Assembly (NCBI GenBank): GCA_021202495.1
Contig: JAJQCX010000088.1
Coordinates: 1-12,457 of the forward strand
Source of the DNA: Clostridia bacterium
Lineage (GTDB): Bacteria > Bacillota > Clostridia > UMGS1883
Direction of reading: 5' to 3'
DNA: 12,457 nt
Below the pieces are notes generated by a model. It did no database searches and was not told where the DNA came from. It saw only the letters and a list, made by a program, of their open reading frames with translations. This document shows, piece by piece, positions 1 through 6,624 of the stretch (the first letter of the stretch is position 1; the number at the start of each line of letters is the position of its first letter). The position numbers and the translations under genes were made by a program.

Positions 1-312
1 GCGAGCATTACCGGACGAGATTGGATAATTAAGCTTTTTAATTGAATAATAGTATTAAAAGCAGCTTTTTCATCGGCATGACAGCCATTTTATTCTGCCC
101 GGCTGCGCTCTTTGTTTGCGTGGTTTTCGTTTCGGTGTTATTTGACATTTAATTACTTCCTGTTCTGATTATTTGGTGAGCGCTGATTAATCGGTATTTC
201 CTATTTTATTTTTTGTACAATTAAATGCCTCACGCGATTGCGGTCGGCATTTAAAGAGAAACTCTGTTTGCAAAAATATCAAAGCACCACCGATTGCTTG
301 GCGGGGCTAAAA
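1..312. other. A+T-rich left flank without a convincing gene
   Basis: No reading frame here combines a start, a ribosome-binding site and useful length. Plus frame 1 is open from the window edge to a TGA at 43-45 and would end in GRDWIIKLFN, so it could be the last 14 codons of a gene entering from the left, but two other frames are open nearly as long and nothing settles it. An imperfect inverted repeat at 33-42 and 54-62 (GCTTTTTAAT / ATTAAAAGC, one bulged T) overlaps that stop and is followed by a short T run at 66-70, as a weak terminator would be. A second hairpin at 221-254 is listed separately. A TTGACA at 142-147 has no -10 box at a proper distance. The composition is visibly richer in A+T than the genes from 1964 onward. 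Confidence 0.5.
221..254 (-). terminator. Hairpin downstream of the minus-strand membrane operon, candidate terminator
   Basis: TTAAATGCC at 221-229 and GGCATTTAA at 246-254 form a perfect 9-bp stem around a 16-base loop, which holds a further small CGC/GCG pairing. It lies about 60 bases past the stop codon of the small membrane protein gene. Read on the minus strand, the 3' arm runs into TTTAATTGT, an imperfect U tract, so termination is plausible but not textbook. It could instead be a structured or regulatory element. Confidence 0.35.
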
Positions 313-702
313 TTATGTGTGAAATTCTAACCGAATATCAAATACTATCATTGCTATAAAGGCGAGTGCATACAGCAGCCAAGAAAGCTTGATACAGAAT
401 TTCACGGTTTTGTCTTTGCCGTTATCGTAGCTGCGGGAGTTAAATCCGTAATAAATCCACTTGAAGTTGTTGACGTATTTGCCGCTCGTATGTAATTGGC
501 TATGTATTTGCGGCGAATACGTCTTTAATTCAAAAAGCAACACTCTTTCCGCAATAAAGGCGCATATTATCAAATTCAACAAATAAAGAGGGCAAAATAT
601 CAAAGTGTCAATTTCGGCGTGTGCGGAAATTGAGATAGATACGGCGAAGATAATCAGCTGCAAGAAATACTCGCAAATTATAATTGTTTTCGTCTTTTTC
701 AT
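313..702 (-). CDS. Small predicted three-TM membrane protein, unrecognised
   Basis: I do not recognise this 129-residue protein. Hydrophobic stretches at about residues 8-28, 32-54 and 104-124 predict three membrane segments. A polar, aromatic-rich stretch at about 58-100 lies between the second and third. The N-terminus MKKTK is basic, which fits an inside start. The ATG at 700-702 is chosen because AAGGGG (minus strand, 708-713) sits 5 bases upstream. The gene starts only 12 bases after the stop of the coiled-coil membrane protein gene (715-1797), so the two are almost certainly one transcript and may work together. Its codons are A/T-richer than those of the cluster to the right, which could reflect membrane composition or a different origin. 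The start and reading frame look real; the function is unknown. Confidence 0.65.
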   Translation of the reverse strand: MKKTKTIIICEYFLQLIIFAVSISISAHAEIDTLIFCPLYLLNLIICAFIAERVLLFELKTYSPQIHSQLHTSGKYVNNFKWIYYGFNSRSYDNGKDKTVKFCIKLSWLLYALAFIAMIVFDIRLEFHT

Positions 703-714
703 TTTAACCCCTTA

Positions 715-1797
715 TTACAGTACCGTTATGCTGCCTTTTGTCTCTATCGCCCAGCCGATTTCGCCGAAGGAGAATACGGCTGGGGCGTTGACGGATTTTA
801 TTTTCACTGCGCCGGAGGTTATCGCGTTTCCGCTCTCGTCCGCAAGGTCAAAGAGATCCACTGTGCCGCGGAGTGTTACGGCTGAGTCGGAAAGCGCCGT
901 GTAGCGGGGAATTATGTAGAGCTTTTTCGCGGCGGGCGAATCCATAAAGGCGATAAAGTCGCCGTTTTCGGAGTTGCCGAATGTTTTGCCCTTGGCGGTG
1001 TTGCTCAAAATTTCGTCGAAATTGGTGACGCCGAATTTGAAGCCGTTGAGCTCTGTTACAGAATCCTCGAGCTTGTTTTCGGCGAGATATTCAATCGCGG
1101 TGCGGACGCGCTCGGGCATGTCGCTCTCTTCACTCGTTTGAGATTCCTCTTCGGGCTGCGCTTCGGCTTCCTCGGGTTCGGGTTCGCTCTCCCCCGTTTC
1201 GGTTTCTTCCTGCGCTTCGGCTTCTTCCTGAGCGTCGCTCTCCTCGCTTTCGTTTTCGGTTTCTTCCTCGGGCTCGTCCTTTTTCTTCTTCTTTTTATCC
1301 TTCTTTTTCTCCTTGACGGGAGCGCCGCGGCGTGCGGAGGCGATTATCGCGCAGGTGACGCTGACAACGAAGATAAGCAAAACGAGCAGCGCAAAAAAGA
1401 TGATAAGAATTTGTTCCGAATTAAGCTTTGAAACGGAAGTGACAACAATGTCGGAATCGACGCCGTTCATGGCAACCTGCGATGCAAAATCAACGTCGCC
1501 TTCAAGCTCGGTTATTTGCGCGTTGAGCGAATCTATCGTCGTAAGATGATCCTCGATTGTGTTGGCTAAAATGATATTCGCGGCGTCCTTTTGCTCAATC
1601 TGTTTATTGAGAGAGGATATTTCGCTTTCGTTTTCGCGGATTTCGGCTTTGAGCGAATCAATCTCTTCGTTCGCGCTCTCAATGCGCGAATCCAAAAGAA
1701 AAACCGACGGCAAAAGATAACCTATGCCGAACGTGATGACGGCAAGTATGAGCGCCGCGGGAAGTGTGAGAGACAGGTGCTTCTTTTTTTTGCTCAT
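715..1797 (-). CDS. Unrecognised two-TM coiled-coil protein with charged linker and C-terminal domain
   Basis: This 360-residue protein has a clear modular build but no family I can name. A basic start (MSKKKK) precedes TM1 at about 11-35. A heptad-like coiled coil follows at about 36-100, with repeated SLxxxI/L spacing (SLKAEI, SLNKQI, SLNAQI). TM2 spans about 129-153, then a Lys-rich block (162-173) and a Glu/Ser/Gln-rich acidic stretch (175-226). A folded-looking, probably beta-rich C-terminal region covers 227-360. Positive charges at both membrane borders predict the N- and C-termini inside and the coiled coil outside. The ATG at 1795-1797 is preferred over an in-frame ATG 54 bases upstream, because GGAGG lies 8 bases before it and the upstream ATG has no ribosome-binding site. 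It heads an operon with the three-TM gene and is divergent from the M24 peptidase gene. A scaffold or sensor role at the envelope would be a guess. Confidence 0.8.
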   Translation of the reverse strand: MSKKKKHLSLTLPAALILAVITFGIGYLLPSVFLLDSRIESANEEIDSLKAEIRENESEISSLNKQIEQKDAANIILANTIEDHLTTIDSLNAQITELEGDVDFASQVAMNGVDSDIVVTSVSKLNSEQILIIFFALLVLLIFVVSVTCAIIASARRGAPVKEKKKDKKKKKKDEPEEETENESEESDAQEEAEAQEETETGESEPEPEEAEAQPEEESQTSEESDMPERVRTAIEYLAENKLEDSVTELNGFKFGVTNFDEILSNTAKGKTFGNSENGDFIAFMDSPAAKKLYIIPRYTALSDSAVTLRGTVDLFDLADESGNAITSGAVKIKSVNAPAVFSFGEIGWAIETKGSITVL

Positions 1798-1859
1798 GGG
1801 AAATTCCTCCGATTTATATGTATATATCGCTTTTGTGTGAGATTTTTTCAATATATTTC

Positions 1860-1888
1860 AGTATAACACAATTTTTTTTGATAGGCAA
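1860..1888 (-). promoter_or_regulatory. Candidate minus-strand promoter for the membrane protein operon
   Basis: On the minus strand TTGCCT (plus 1883-1888) and TATACT (plus 1860-1865) are separated by 17 bases that include an A8 tract. They match the sigma-A consensus at 4 of 6 and 5 of 6 positions. Transcription would start near 1853, giving a leader of about 55 bases before the ATG at 1797. This is also a reason to reject the earlier in-frame ATG at 1851, which would have almost no leader. Confidence 0.55.
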
Positions 1889-1906
1889 TAAGAATAATAA
1901 AAAAGA

Positions 1907-1935
1907 TTGAATTTTTGATAGCTATGGTATATAAT
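1907..1935 (+). promoter_or_regulatory. Sigma-A type promoter of the M24 peptidase-pyk pair
   Basis: TTGAAT (1907-1912) and TATAAT (1930-1935) are 17 bases apart, a 5/6 and a 6/6 match. The expected start is near 1942, just before the AGGGGAGG ribosome-binding site at 1948-1955. With the minus-strand promoter at 1860-1888 this forms a compact divergent control region, the two -35 boxes being about 20 bases apart. Confidence 0.7.
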
Positions 1936-1963
1936 AGTGGCAAACATAGGGGAGGCGCAGGTT

Positions 1964-3142
1964 ATGTTAAAAAATATGGATAAAATACAAGACTACATGA
2001 AGGAAAAGAAGATTGACTCGTGGCTGATAAGCGATTTTCGCGGCAGCAATCCGGCAATGAGGGAGATAATAGGGAAAAAGTTTACGACACGGAGGGCTTA
2101 TGTGTATTTGAGACAAGAGGGCACTCCCGTTGTCGTCTATCACATCATCGACAGAAACGCATATGAAAATCTGCCGTTTGAAAAAATGATGTATGTCACA
2201 TGGCAGGAGCTGTTCGCCGACTTGAAAAAGCTTTTGAAGAATGACAAGACAGTCGCAATGGAATATTCGCCGAACTGTGCAATCCCGATTGTTTCGTGGG
2301 CGGACGGCGGAATAATAGATTATGTGCGATCTTTAGGTAAAACCGTTTGCTCCTCTCAGGACATATTCACGTATTTGATGGCAGTCTGGAGCGATGAAAA
2401 TTACGCTTCGCACAAATACGCCTCGAAAAACGTGCAGGAGACGAAGGACATGGCGTTCAAATTCATCGGCGAAAAGCTTTCGGCGGGCGAATTTGTGAAT
2501 GAGTACATGGTGCAGGATTTCATAATGAACGAATTTGACAGGCGCAATATGTATTCGACCGACCGCGCGATTGTCGGCGTCAAGGAAAACAGCGCAAATT
2601 CACACTATGAGCCGACGGCGGAAAAAAGCGCGCCTATCGAAAAGGGCGATTTGGTATTGATTGACCTTTGGGCGCGCGAAAAAATTGAAGAGAGCGTATA
2701 TGCGGACATAACGTGGATGGGCTACTGCGGAAGCGAAATTCCCGAAAAATACATCAAGGTCTTTGACATTGCAAAGCGCGGCAGACTTGCGGCGTGCGAA
2801 TTTCTCAAAAGGAGCGCTGCGGAAAAGAAAGAGGTCAAGGGCTTTATGGTAGACGACGTGACGCGCGGAGTTATCGAAGGCGAAGGATACGGGCAGTATT
2901 TCCTCCACAGAACGGGACATTCGATAGGCCCCGGCGAAACCGTACACGCGATGGGCGCGAACATCGACAATTTTGAAACGCACGACGAGAGGACGATTTT
3001 GCCGAGGACGGGTTTTTCGATTGAGCCGGGAATTTACTTGGGAGAATTCGGCGTGAGAACAGAGACGGACGTTTACATTCACTCCGACGGTGCGGTTGAA
3101 GTGACGGGCGGCGAGCAGGAAGAAATAATTAAAATTTTATAA
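1964..3142 (+). CDS. M24 family metallopeptidase (Xaa-Pro dipeptidase/aminopeptidase P-like)
   Basis: A predicted cytoplasmic two-domain peptidase of the pita-bread fold that cleaves Xaa-Pro peptides. Residues 1 to about 150 form the creatinase-type N-terminal domain, including DFRGSNP (24-30). The catalytic domain follows. All five metal ligands of the family can be placed: D234 (LIDL), D248 (YADIT), H319 (GHSIG), E354 (IEPGIY) and E368 (RTETD), so the enzyme should bind two metal ions and be active. The length of 392 residues is normal. An in-frame GTG at 1937 would add nine residues, but the ATG at 1964 has AGGGGAGG eight bases upstream and is chosen. The gene ends 17 bases before pyk and shares its promoter. 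Exact substrate preference (dipeptides or longer peptides) cannot be read from the sequence. Confidence 0.9.
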   Translation: MLKNMDKIQDYMKEKKIDSWLISDFRGSNPAMREIIGKKFTTRRAYVYLRQEGTPVVVYHIIDRNAYENLPFEKMMYVTWQELFADLKKLLKNDKTVAMEYSPNCAIPIVSWADGGIIDYVRSLGKTVCSSQDIFTYLMAVWSDENYASHKYASKNVQETKDMAFKFIGEKLSAGEFVNEYMVQDFIMNEFDRRNMYSTDRAIVGVKENSANSHYEPTAEKSAPIEKGDLVLIDLWAREKIEESVYADITWMGYCGSEIPEKYIKVFDIAKRGRLAACEFLKRSAAEKKEVKGFMVDDVTRGVIEGEGYGQYFLHRTGHSIGPGETVHAMGANIDNFETHDERTILPRTGFSIEPGIYLGEFGVRTETDVYIHSDGAVEVTGGEQEEIIKIL

Positions 3143-3159
3143 TAAACGGAGGGAAAAGT

Positions 3160-4620
3160 ATGCGCAAAACAAAAATAATTTGCACAATCGGTCCGGCAAG
3201 CTCGACGAAGGAGACCATCGGGCAGATGATTGACGCGGGAATGAACGTCGCGAGGTTCAATTTCAGCCATTCGACGCATGAGGAGCAGAAGGTGCTGATG
3301 GATCTTGTTAAAGAAACCGCGAAGGAAAAGAACAAGGCGGTCGGCATTTTGCTCGACACAAAGGGTCCCGAGGTGAGAGTGGGCGTTTTTGAAAACGGCA
3401 GAATGGAAATTGCGAAGGGCGAAGAGGTCGCTTTTACAAAGGAGGCGGACTCCCCCGCTCCCTGCGACAAGAAAATAAATATCTCCTATCCGCGCCTTAT
3501 CGACGAGTGGAGAATGACGGCGCGCGAGGTGCGCGAAAGATATGCATCGGGGCAGCCGCACATCATTTTGGCGGACGACGGAAACATGGAGTTTCGCGTG
3601 AAGGACGTGGGCGATGACTACATTTTGTGCGAATCGCGCAGAAGCGGCGCTTTGACGAACAGAAAGAGCCTCAACTTCCCCGATTACGACATCGATATGA
3701 TGTATCTTTCGCTCAAGGATGAGGACGACATTAAGTTCGGGCTTGAGCAGGGCATTCAATACGTTGCGGCGTCGTTTGTGCGCTGCGCCGAGGACGTGAA
3801 GGATATTAAGAAATTTATCGCAAAGCAGGGCTATTCGGGTGTTGAGATAATCGCGAAGATTGAAAATCAGCGCGGAGTGGACAACCTTGACGAGATAATC
3901 GACGTCGCTGACGGCGTGATGGTCGCGCGCGGCGACATGGGCGTTGAAATTGCATATGTCAAGCTGCCCGAAATTCAGAAGACGATAATTCAAAAATGCA
4001 CCGAGAAGGGCAAATTTGTCATAACGGCGACGCAGATGCTCGAATCGATGATTTCGCATCCGCGCCCGACGAGAGCGGAAATAAGCGACGTTGCGAACGC
4101 GGTTTACGACAACACCACCTGCGTCATGCTCTCCGGCGAGAGCGCGGCGGGAATGTATCCCGTCGAGAGCGTGAAGGCGATTTCCGACATTTGCCGTGAG
4201 GCTGAGCGCAACAACAGCCATAAGGCGCACTGTGAATATATGTTGAGAAACAAGCGCCACCCCAATGTGTCGATAATCTGCCACGCGGCGCAGAGCATAA
4301 TCTGCGAGACGAACGCCAAGGCGATTATCGCCGTGTCAAACGGGGGATTTACAATTCGCGAGCTGTCGCGTTTCCGTCCCGATATTCCCATCGTCGCGAT
4401 TGTGACGCACAAGGAGGTTTACACTTCCCTCTCAATCTATTACGGCGTTGTGCCGCTTTTGGGAGAGGAAAAGGAGAGCGCGGCGGACATTATCGCGCAG
4501 GCAAAGCTCAAAGCGATAGATGCCGGACTTGTCACAAAGGGCGACACGGTTATAATTTTGTTTGACAATAACATCACAAGCCGAAACGGAACCAATACCC
4601 TTTCTATTGAAGTTGTGTAA
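3160..4620 (+). CDS. pyk: Pyruvate kinase
   Basis: It catalyses phosphoenolpyruvate + ADP to pyruvate + ATP, the last step of glycolysis, in the cytosol. The 486-residue protein opens with RKTKIICTIGPAS. It keeps R32, N34 and S36 (ARFNFS), D66-T67 (LLDTKGPE), catalytic K233 and metal ligand E235 (IIAKIEN), D259 (ARGDMG) and T291 (ATQMLESM). Glu at position 71, in TKGPE, is the residue typical of potassium-dependent pyruvate kinases. The loop before ILADDG (about 110-138) looks roughly a dozen residues longer than usual. The C-terminal domain has a SNGGFTIRELSRFRP phosphate-loop-like segment, and there is no Bacillus-style extra PEP-utiliser domain. CGGAGGG precedes the ATG, and the spacing to the peptidase stop is 17 bases. 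No strong terminator is seen between pyk and rpmH, so readthrough into the next cluster is possible. Confidence 0.97.
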   Translation: MRKTKIICTIGPASSTKETIGQMIDAGMNVARFNFSHSTHEEQKVLMDLVKETAKEKNKAVGILLDTKGPEVRVGVFENGRMEIAKGEEVAFTKEADSPAPCDKKINISYPRLIDEWRMTAREVRERYASGQPHIILADDGNMEFRVKDVGDDYILCESRRSGALTNRKSLNFPDYDIDMMYLSLKDEDDIKFGLEQGIQYVAASFVRCAEDVKDIKKFIAKQGYSGVEIIAKIENQRGVDNLDEIIDVADGVMVARGDMGVEIAYVKLPEIQKTIIQKCTEKGKFVITATQMLESMISHPRPTRAEISDVANAVYDNTTCVMLSGESAAGMYPVESVKAISDICREAERNNSHKAHCEYMLRNKRHPNVSIICHAAQSIICETNAKAIIAVSNGGFTIRELSRFRPDIPIVAIVTHKEVYTSLSIYYGVVPLLGEEKESAADIIAQAKLKAIDAGLVTKGDTVIILFDNNITSRNGTNTLSIEVV

Positions 4621-4650
4621 ACTTTACGCGGAGATTTGCGAAAAAAATGA

Positions 4651-4679
4651 TTGACAAACTTTCGGACTTTTTATATAAT
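4651..4679 (+). promoter_or_regulatory. Perfect-consensus sigma-A promoter of the rpmH-rnpA cluster
   Basis: TTGACA (4651-4656) and TATAAT (4674-4679) match the consensus exactly and are 17 bases apart. The start is expected near 4686, giving a leader of about 60 bases. That leader carries a small inverted repeat (GCATG 4702-4706, CATGC 4716-4720) just before the AAAGGAGGTG ribosome-binding site at 4728-4737. A very strong promoter suits the demand for ribosomal protein L34. Confidence 0.9.
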
Positions 4680-4744
4680 ACAATAGTGTTATCTTGGTAG
4701 GGCATGGTTTTTCGTCATGCGTAATTCAAAGGAGGTGCATTGTA

Positions 4745-4879
4745 ATGCTCAGAACGTATCAACCCAACGTACACAAGAGAAAGAAGGATCACGGCTTCAG
4801 AAAGAGAATGAGTACGGCAAACGGCAGAAAGGTGCTTAAGAGACGCCGCCAGAGAGGCAGAAAAGTTCTTTCCGCGTAA
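4745..4879 (+). CDS. rpmH: 50S ribosomal protein L34
   Basis: Small, very basic protein of the large ribosomal subunit. Its 44 residues show the whole family signature: the TYQPNVHKRKK start, then HGFRKRM, the NGRKVLKRRR block and a RGRKVLSA end. The frame is open upstream to an ATG at 4694, but the ATG at 4745 is the true start: it gives the family length and has AAAGGAGGTG seven bases upstream. rnpA follows after 14 bases, the conserved bacterial arrangement. Confidence 0.98.
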   Translation: MLRTYQPNVHKRKKDHGFRKRMSTANGRKVLKRRRQRGRKVLSA

Positions 4880-4893
4880 GGAAGGATTAAACG

Positions 4894-5256
4894 ATGAAGA
4901 ATACTCTTTCGCTTAAGCAAAACCATGATTTTAAACGGCTTTATTACAAAGGCGGATGTGTGAAGAGCGACATTCTTGTGATATATTATAGGAAGAATTC
5001 GCTCAAATGCAGCCGCCTTGGTATAACAGTCGGCAAAAAGCTGGGCGGCGCGGTGAAGCGAAACCGCGTGAAGCGTCTTATAAGGGAGAGCTACCGCCTA
5101 TCGGAGGCGGAAATGCTTTGCGGCTATGACATTGTTATCGTGGCGCGCAGCCGTGCGGCGGAGGTCGATTTTCATACAGTCTCCCGCGTAATGCGCAGAC
5201 TTTTTAAGAAGGCGGGACTTTTGCCCGACGCAAAGAACGAAACGGACAAGCAGTAA
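4894..5256 (+). CDS. rnpA: Ribonuclease P protein component
   Basis: Protein subunit that binds the RNase P catalytic RNA and helps it remove 5' leaders from precursor tRNAs. The 120-residue product is close to the family norm. It contains the RNR signature in KRNRVKRLIRE (55-65), preceded by the RLGITVGKKLGGAV strand-turn (41-54). An aromatic patch near residues 13-32 (FKRLYY, YY) matches the leader-binding cleft region. The GGAAGGA ribosome-binding site ends seven bases before the ATG. The gene is eight bases ahead of yidD. The Lys/Asp-rich tail after about residue 108 is variable in the family. Confidence 0.96.
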   Translation: MKNTLSLKQNHDFKRLYYKGGCVKSDILVIYYRKNSLKCSRLGITVGKKLGGAVKRNRVKRLIRESYRLSEAEMLCGYDIVIVARSRAAEVDFHTVSRVMRRLFKKAGLLPDAKNETDKQ

Positions 5257-5264
5257 GAAGGCAA

Positions 5265-5480
5265 ATGCGTTTGAAAAAAATAATTATTTCTCTTATCAGA
5301 TTTTATCAAAAGCATATATCGCCGTTAAAAAAGCCGTGCTGTCGCTTTATTCCGACGTGTTCGGCATATGCGATAGAGGCGGTGGAAAAATACGGAGCGA
5401 TAAAGGGCGGCGCCATGGCGTTGTGGCGGATAATGCGCTGCAATCCGTTTTCCAAGGGCGGCTATGATCCGGTTAAGTAG
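5265..5480 (+). CDS. yidD: Membrane protein insertion efficiency factor YidD
   Basis: Small membrane-associated protein that aids YidC-dependent insertion. Its exact mechanism is unsettled in the family. The 71 residues hold the conserved pattern RFYQKHISP, then CCRFIPTCSAYA with three cysteines, AVEKYGAIKG, and RCNPFSKGGYDPV near the end. The N-terminus is amphipathic and basic. The AAGAAGG ribosome-binding site (5255-5261) overlaps the rnpA stop region and lies only three bases before the ATG, a short spacing that may lower its translation. It sits between rnpA and yidC, its usual place. Confidence 0.95.
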   Translation: MRLKKIIISLIRFYQKHISPLKKPCCRFIPTCSAYAIEAVEKYGAIKGGAMALWRIMRCNPFSKGGYDPVK

Positions 5481-5508
5481 AATTGCATTTTAAAGGGCGG
5501 GGATTTTA

Positions 5509-6567
5509 TTGTTTGATTTTATAGCCGAAATTATTTCGGTTGTGATAAGACCCATTTATTCGATTGTTCAAAACTACGGATGGACTATTATCATTTTTAC
5601 GGTGCTGATTAAGCTTGTGACGATGCCGTTTCAGGTGAAGAGCCAAAAGAGCATGGCGCGTATGCAGCAGGTGCAGCCGCTTATCGCGGAGGTGCAGCGC
5701 AAATACGCTAATAATAAAGAAAAACAGCAACAGGAAATTTCAAAAATATACGAAAAATATAAAGTGAGCGCCACAGGCGGATGTCTGCCGATGATTTTTC
5801 AGCTTATCATCCTCATGGGCTTTATTCAGATTGTTTACAGACCCGTGACGTTCATTTTGCAGGTTCCGAAGGACGTTATTCAGACTGCGGCGGAAAGCTT
5901 GGGGCTTGAAGCGACTACGTTTGTGAGCCAGCAGTTTAACATCTTTAACGGTGAAAACAGCGCTTTGATGGAAGCTATTCGCAACGCGGGTTATCCGCAG
6001 CTCACCGAGGACGCGCTCAACTTTAACTTTTTGGGCATTGACCTGACGAAGATTTTAAAAGGCAACTGGACGGATTGGAAATGCTGGATTTTGCCGGTTG
6101 TCGCGCTTGGACTGACGATTTTGTCGACCGTTATTTCGCAGCAACAGGCAAAGAGCAAGCAGAACCCCGCGGCAAAGGACGACGCACAGGCGGCGCAGAC
6201 GCAGGCTATGAGCAAATCCATGTATATTATGATGCCGCTGATGACGATTTGGATAACCGTCACATGGCCTCTCGGCGCGGCGCTTTACTGGATTATTTCA
6301 ACGCTCACACAGATTTTACAGCAGCTTTTCATTCAGCAGGTTGTGATAAACCGCATGGAGCCTATCGACATTTCAAAAAAATCCGACAAAAAGAAGAGCA
6401 CAAAGAGCTATGTGCCGAAGACCGGCAAGGCTGCCGACATTGCGGCGGATTTCGCGAATGACAACAGCAAGCCCGTGAAAAACGTGCCCGGCGTGAAAAT
6501 TCAGAGCGGAAAAAAGACGGGCAAAGCTGCCGATATCGCGGCGGATTTTGAAGACGACGCAGAGTAA
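5509..6567 (+). CDS. yidC: Membrane protein insertase YidC (SpoIIIJ/Oxa1 family)
   Basis: It inserts and folds membrane proteins, alone or with SecYEG. The TTG at 5509 is chosen because the AAAGGGCGGGG purine stretch (5492-5502) lies seven bases upstream and the product starts like clostridial YidC proteins. No lipoprotein signal is present. Predicted membrane segments lie at about 20-42, 93-117, 191-212 and 237-275. The positive groove residue, Arg in E. coli and B. subtilis, is Lys35 here (VLIKL), a conservative change. A Lys-rich tail starts near 289, as in ribosome-binding tails of other YidC proteins. The tail then carries two identical copies of KTGKAADIAADF (304-315 and 336-347), which is unusual and reported as a finding. 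The 352-residue length is otherwise ordinary. A promoter-like site directly follows the stop. Confidence 0.96.
   Translation: MFDFIAEIISVVIRPIYSIVQNYGWTIIIFTVLIKLVTMPFQVKSQKSMARMQQVQPLIAEVQRKYANNKEKQQQEISKIYEKYKVSATGGCLPMIFQLIILMGFIQIVYRPVTFILQVPKDVIQTAAESLGLEATTFVSQQFNIFNGENSALMEAIRNAGYPQLTEDALNFNFLGIDLTKILKGNWTDWKCWILPVVALGLTILSTVISQQQAKSKQNPAAKDDAQAAQTQAMSKSMYIMMPLMTIWITVTWPLGAALYWIISTLTQILQQLFIQQVVINRMEPIDISKKSDKKKSTKSYVPKTGKAADIAADFANDNSKPVKNVPGVKIQSGKKTGKAADIAADFEDDAE
6418..6549 (+). repeat. Two 36-base coding repeats, 96-base period, in the yidC 3' end
   Basis: Copies at 6418-6453 and 6514-6549 encode the same 12 residues, KTGKAADIAADF. They differ at five of 36 bases, all synonymous third positions (ACC/ACG, AAG/AAA, GAC/GAT, ATT/ATC, TTC/TTT). 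Both are followed by acidic residues (ANDN and EDDA). Confidence 0.9.
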
Positions 6568-6595
6568 TTGACTTTGGGAATAATGATTTTATAAT
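6568..6595 (+). promoter_or_regulatory. Candidate internal promoter for jag
   Basis: TTGACT (6568-6573) and TATAAT (6590-6595) are 16 bases apart, 5/6 and 6/6 matches, directly after the yidC stop. The predicted start near 6602 lies about 23 bases before the TTG start of jag. The in-frame ATG at 6607 would then have a leader of only about five bases, which favours the TTG. Confidence 0.65.
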
Positions 6596-6624
6596 ATAAC
6601 GGACTAATGAGGGAGAGAACCGAA

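Noticed and set aside
142..172. TTGACA as a promoter in the left flank
   Set aside because: The best -10 candidate (GATTAT) needs a 19-base spacer and no gene follows on the plus strand.
1138..1431. A Phe/Leu-rich plus-strand frame that looks like a membrane protein
   Set aside because: It is the antisense reading of the Glu/Lys-rich linker of the minus-strand gene (GAA/GAG/AAG become TTC/CTC/CTT). The apparent hydrophobicity is an artefact.
2737..2750. AATTCCCGAAAAAT, 11 of 14 matches to the Noc-binding site
   Set aside because: It lies in conserved peptidase coding sequence, lacks the central CGGG palindrome, and a match this loose is expected about once by chance in a window this long.
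3079..4284. A 401-codon open frame on the minus strand opposite pyk and the peptidase end
   Set aside because: It lies wholly against an unmistakable pyruvate kinase and overlaps the peptidase end, has no ribosome-binding site logic, and its His/Arg/Val-rich translation is the usual shadow of plus-strand codon bias.
4610..4624. AAGTT/AACTT inverted repeat at the end of pyk as a terminator
   Set aside because: The stem is only five A/T-rich pairs and no T run follows.
4621..4744. Possible oriC between pyk and rpmH
   Set aside because: No DnaA-box-like TTATCCACA or close variant and no AT-rich unwinding repeats. The spacer is fully used by a promoter, a short leader and the ribosome-binding site.
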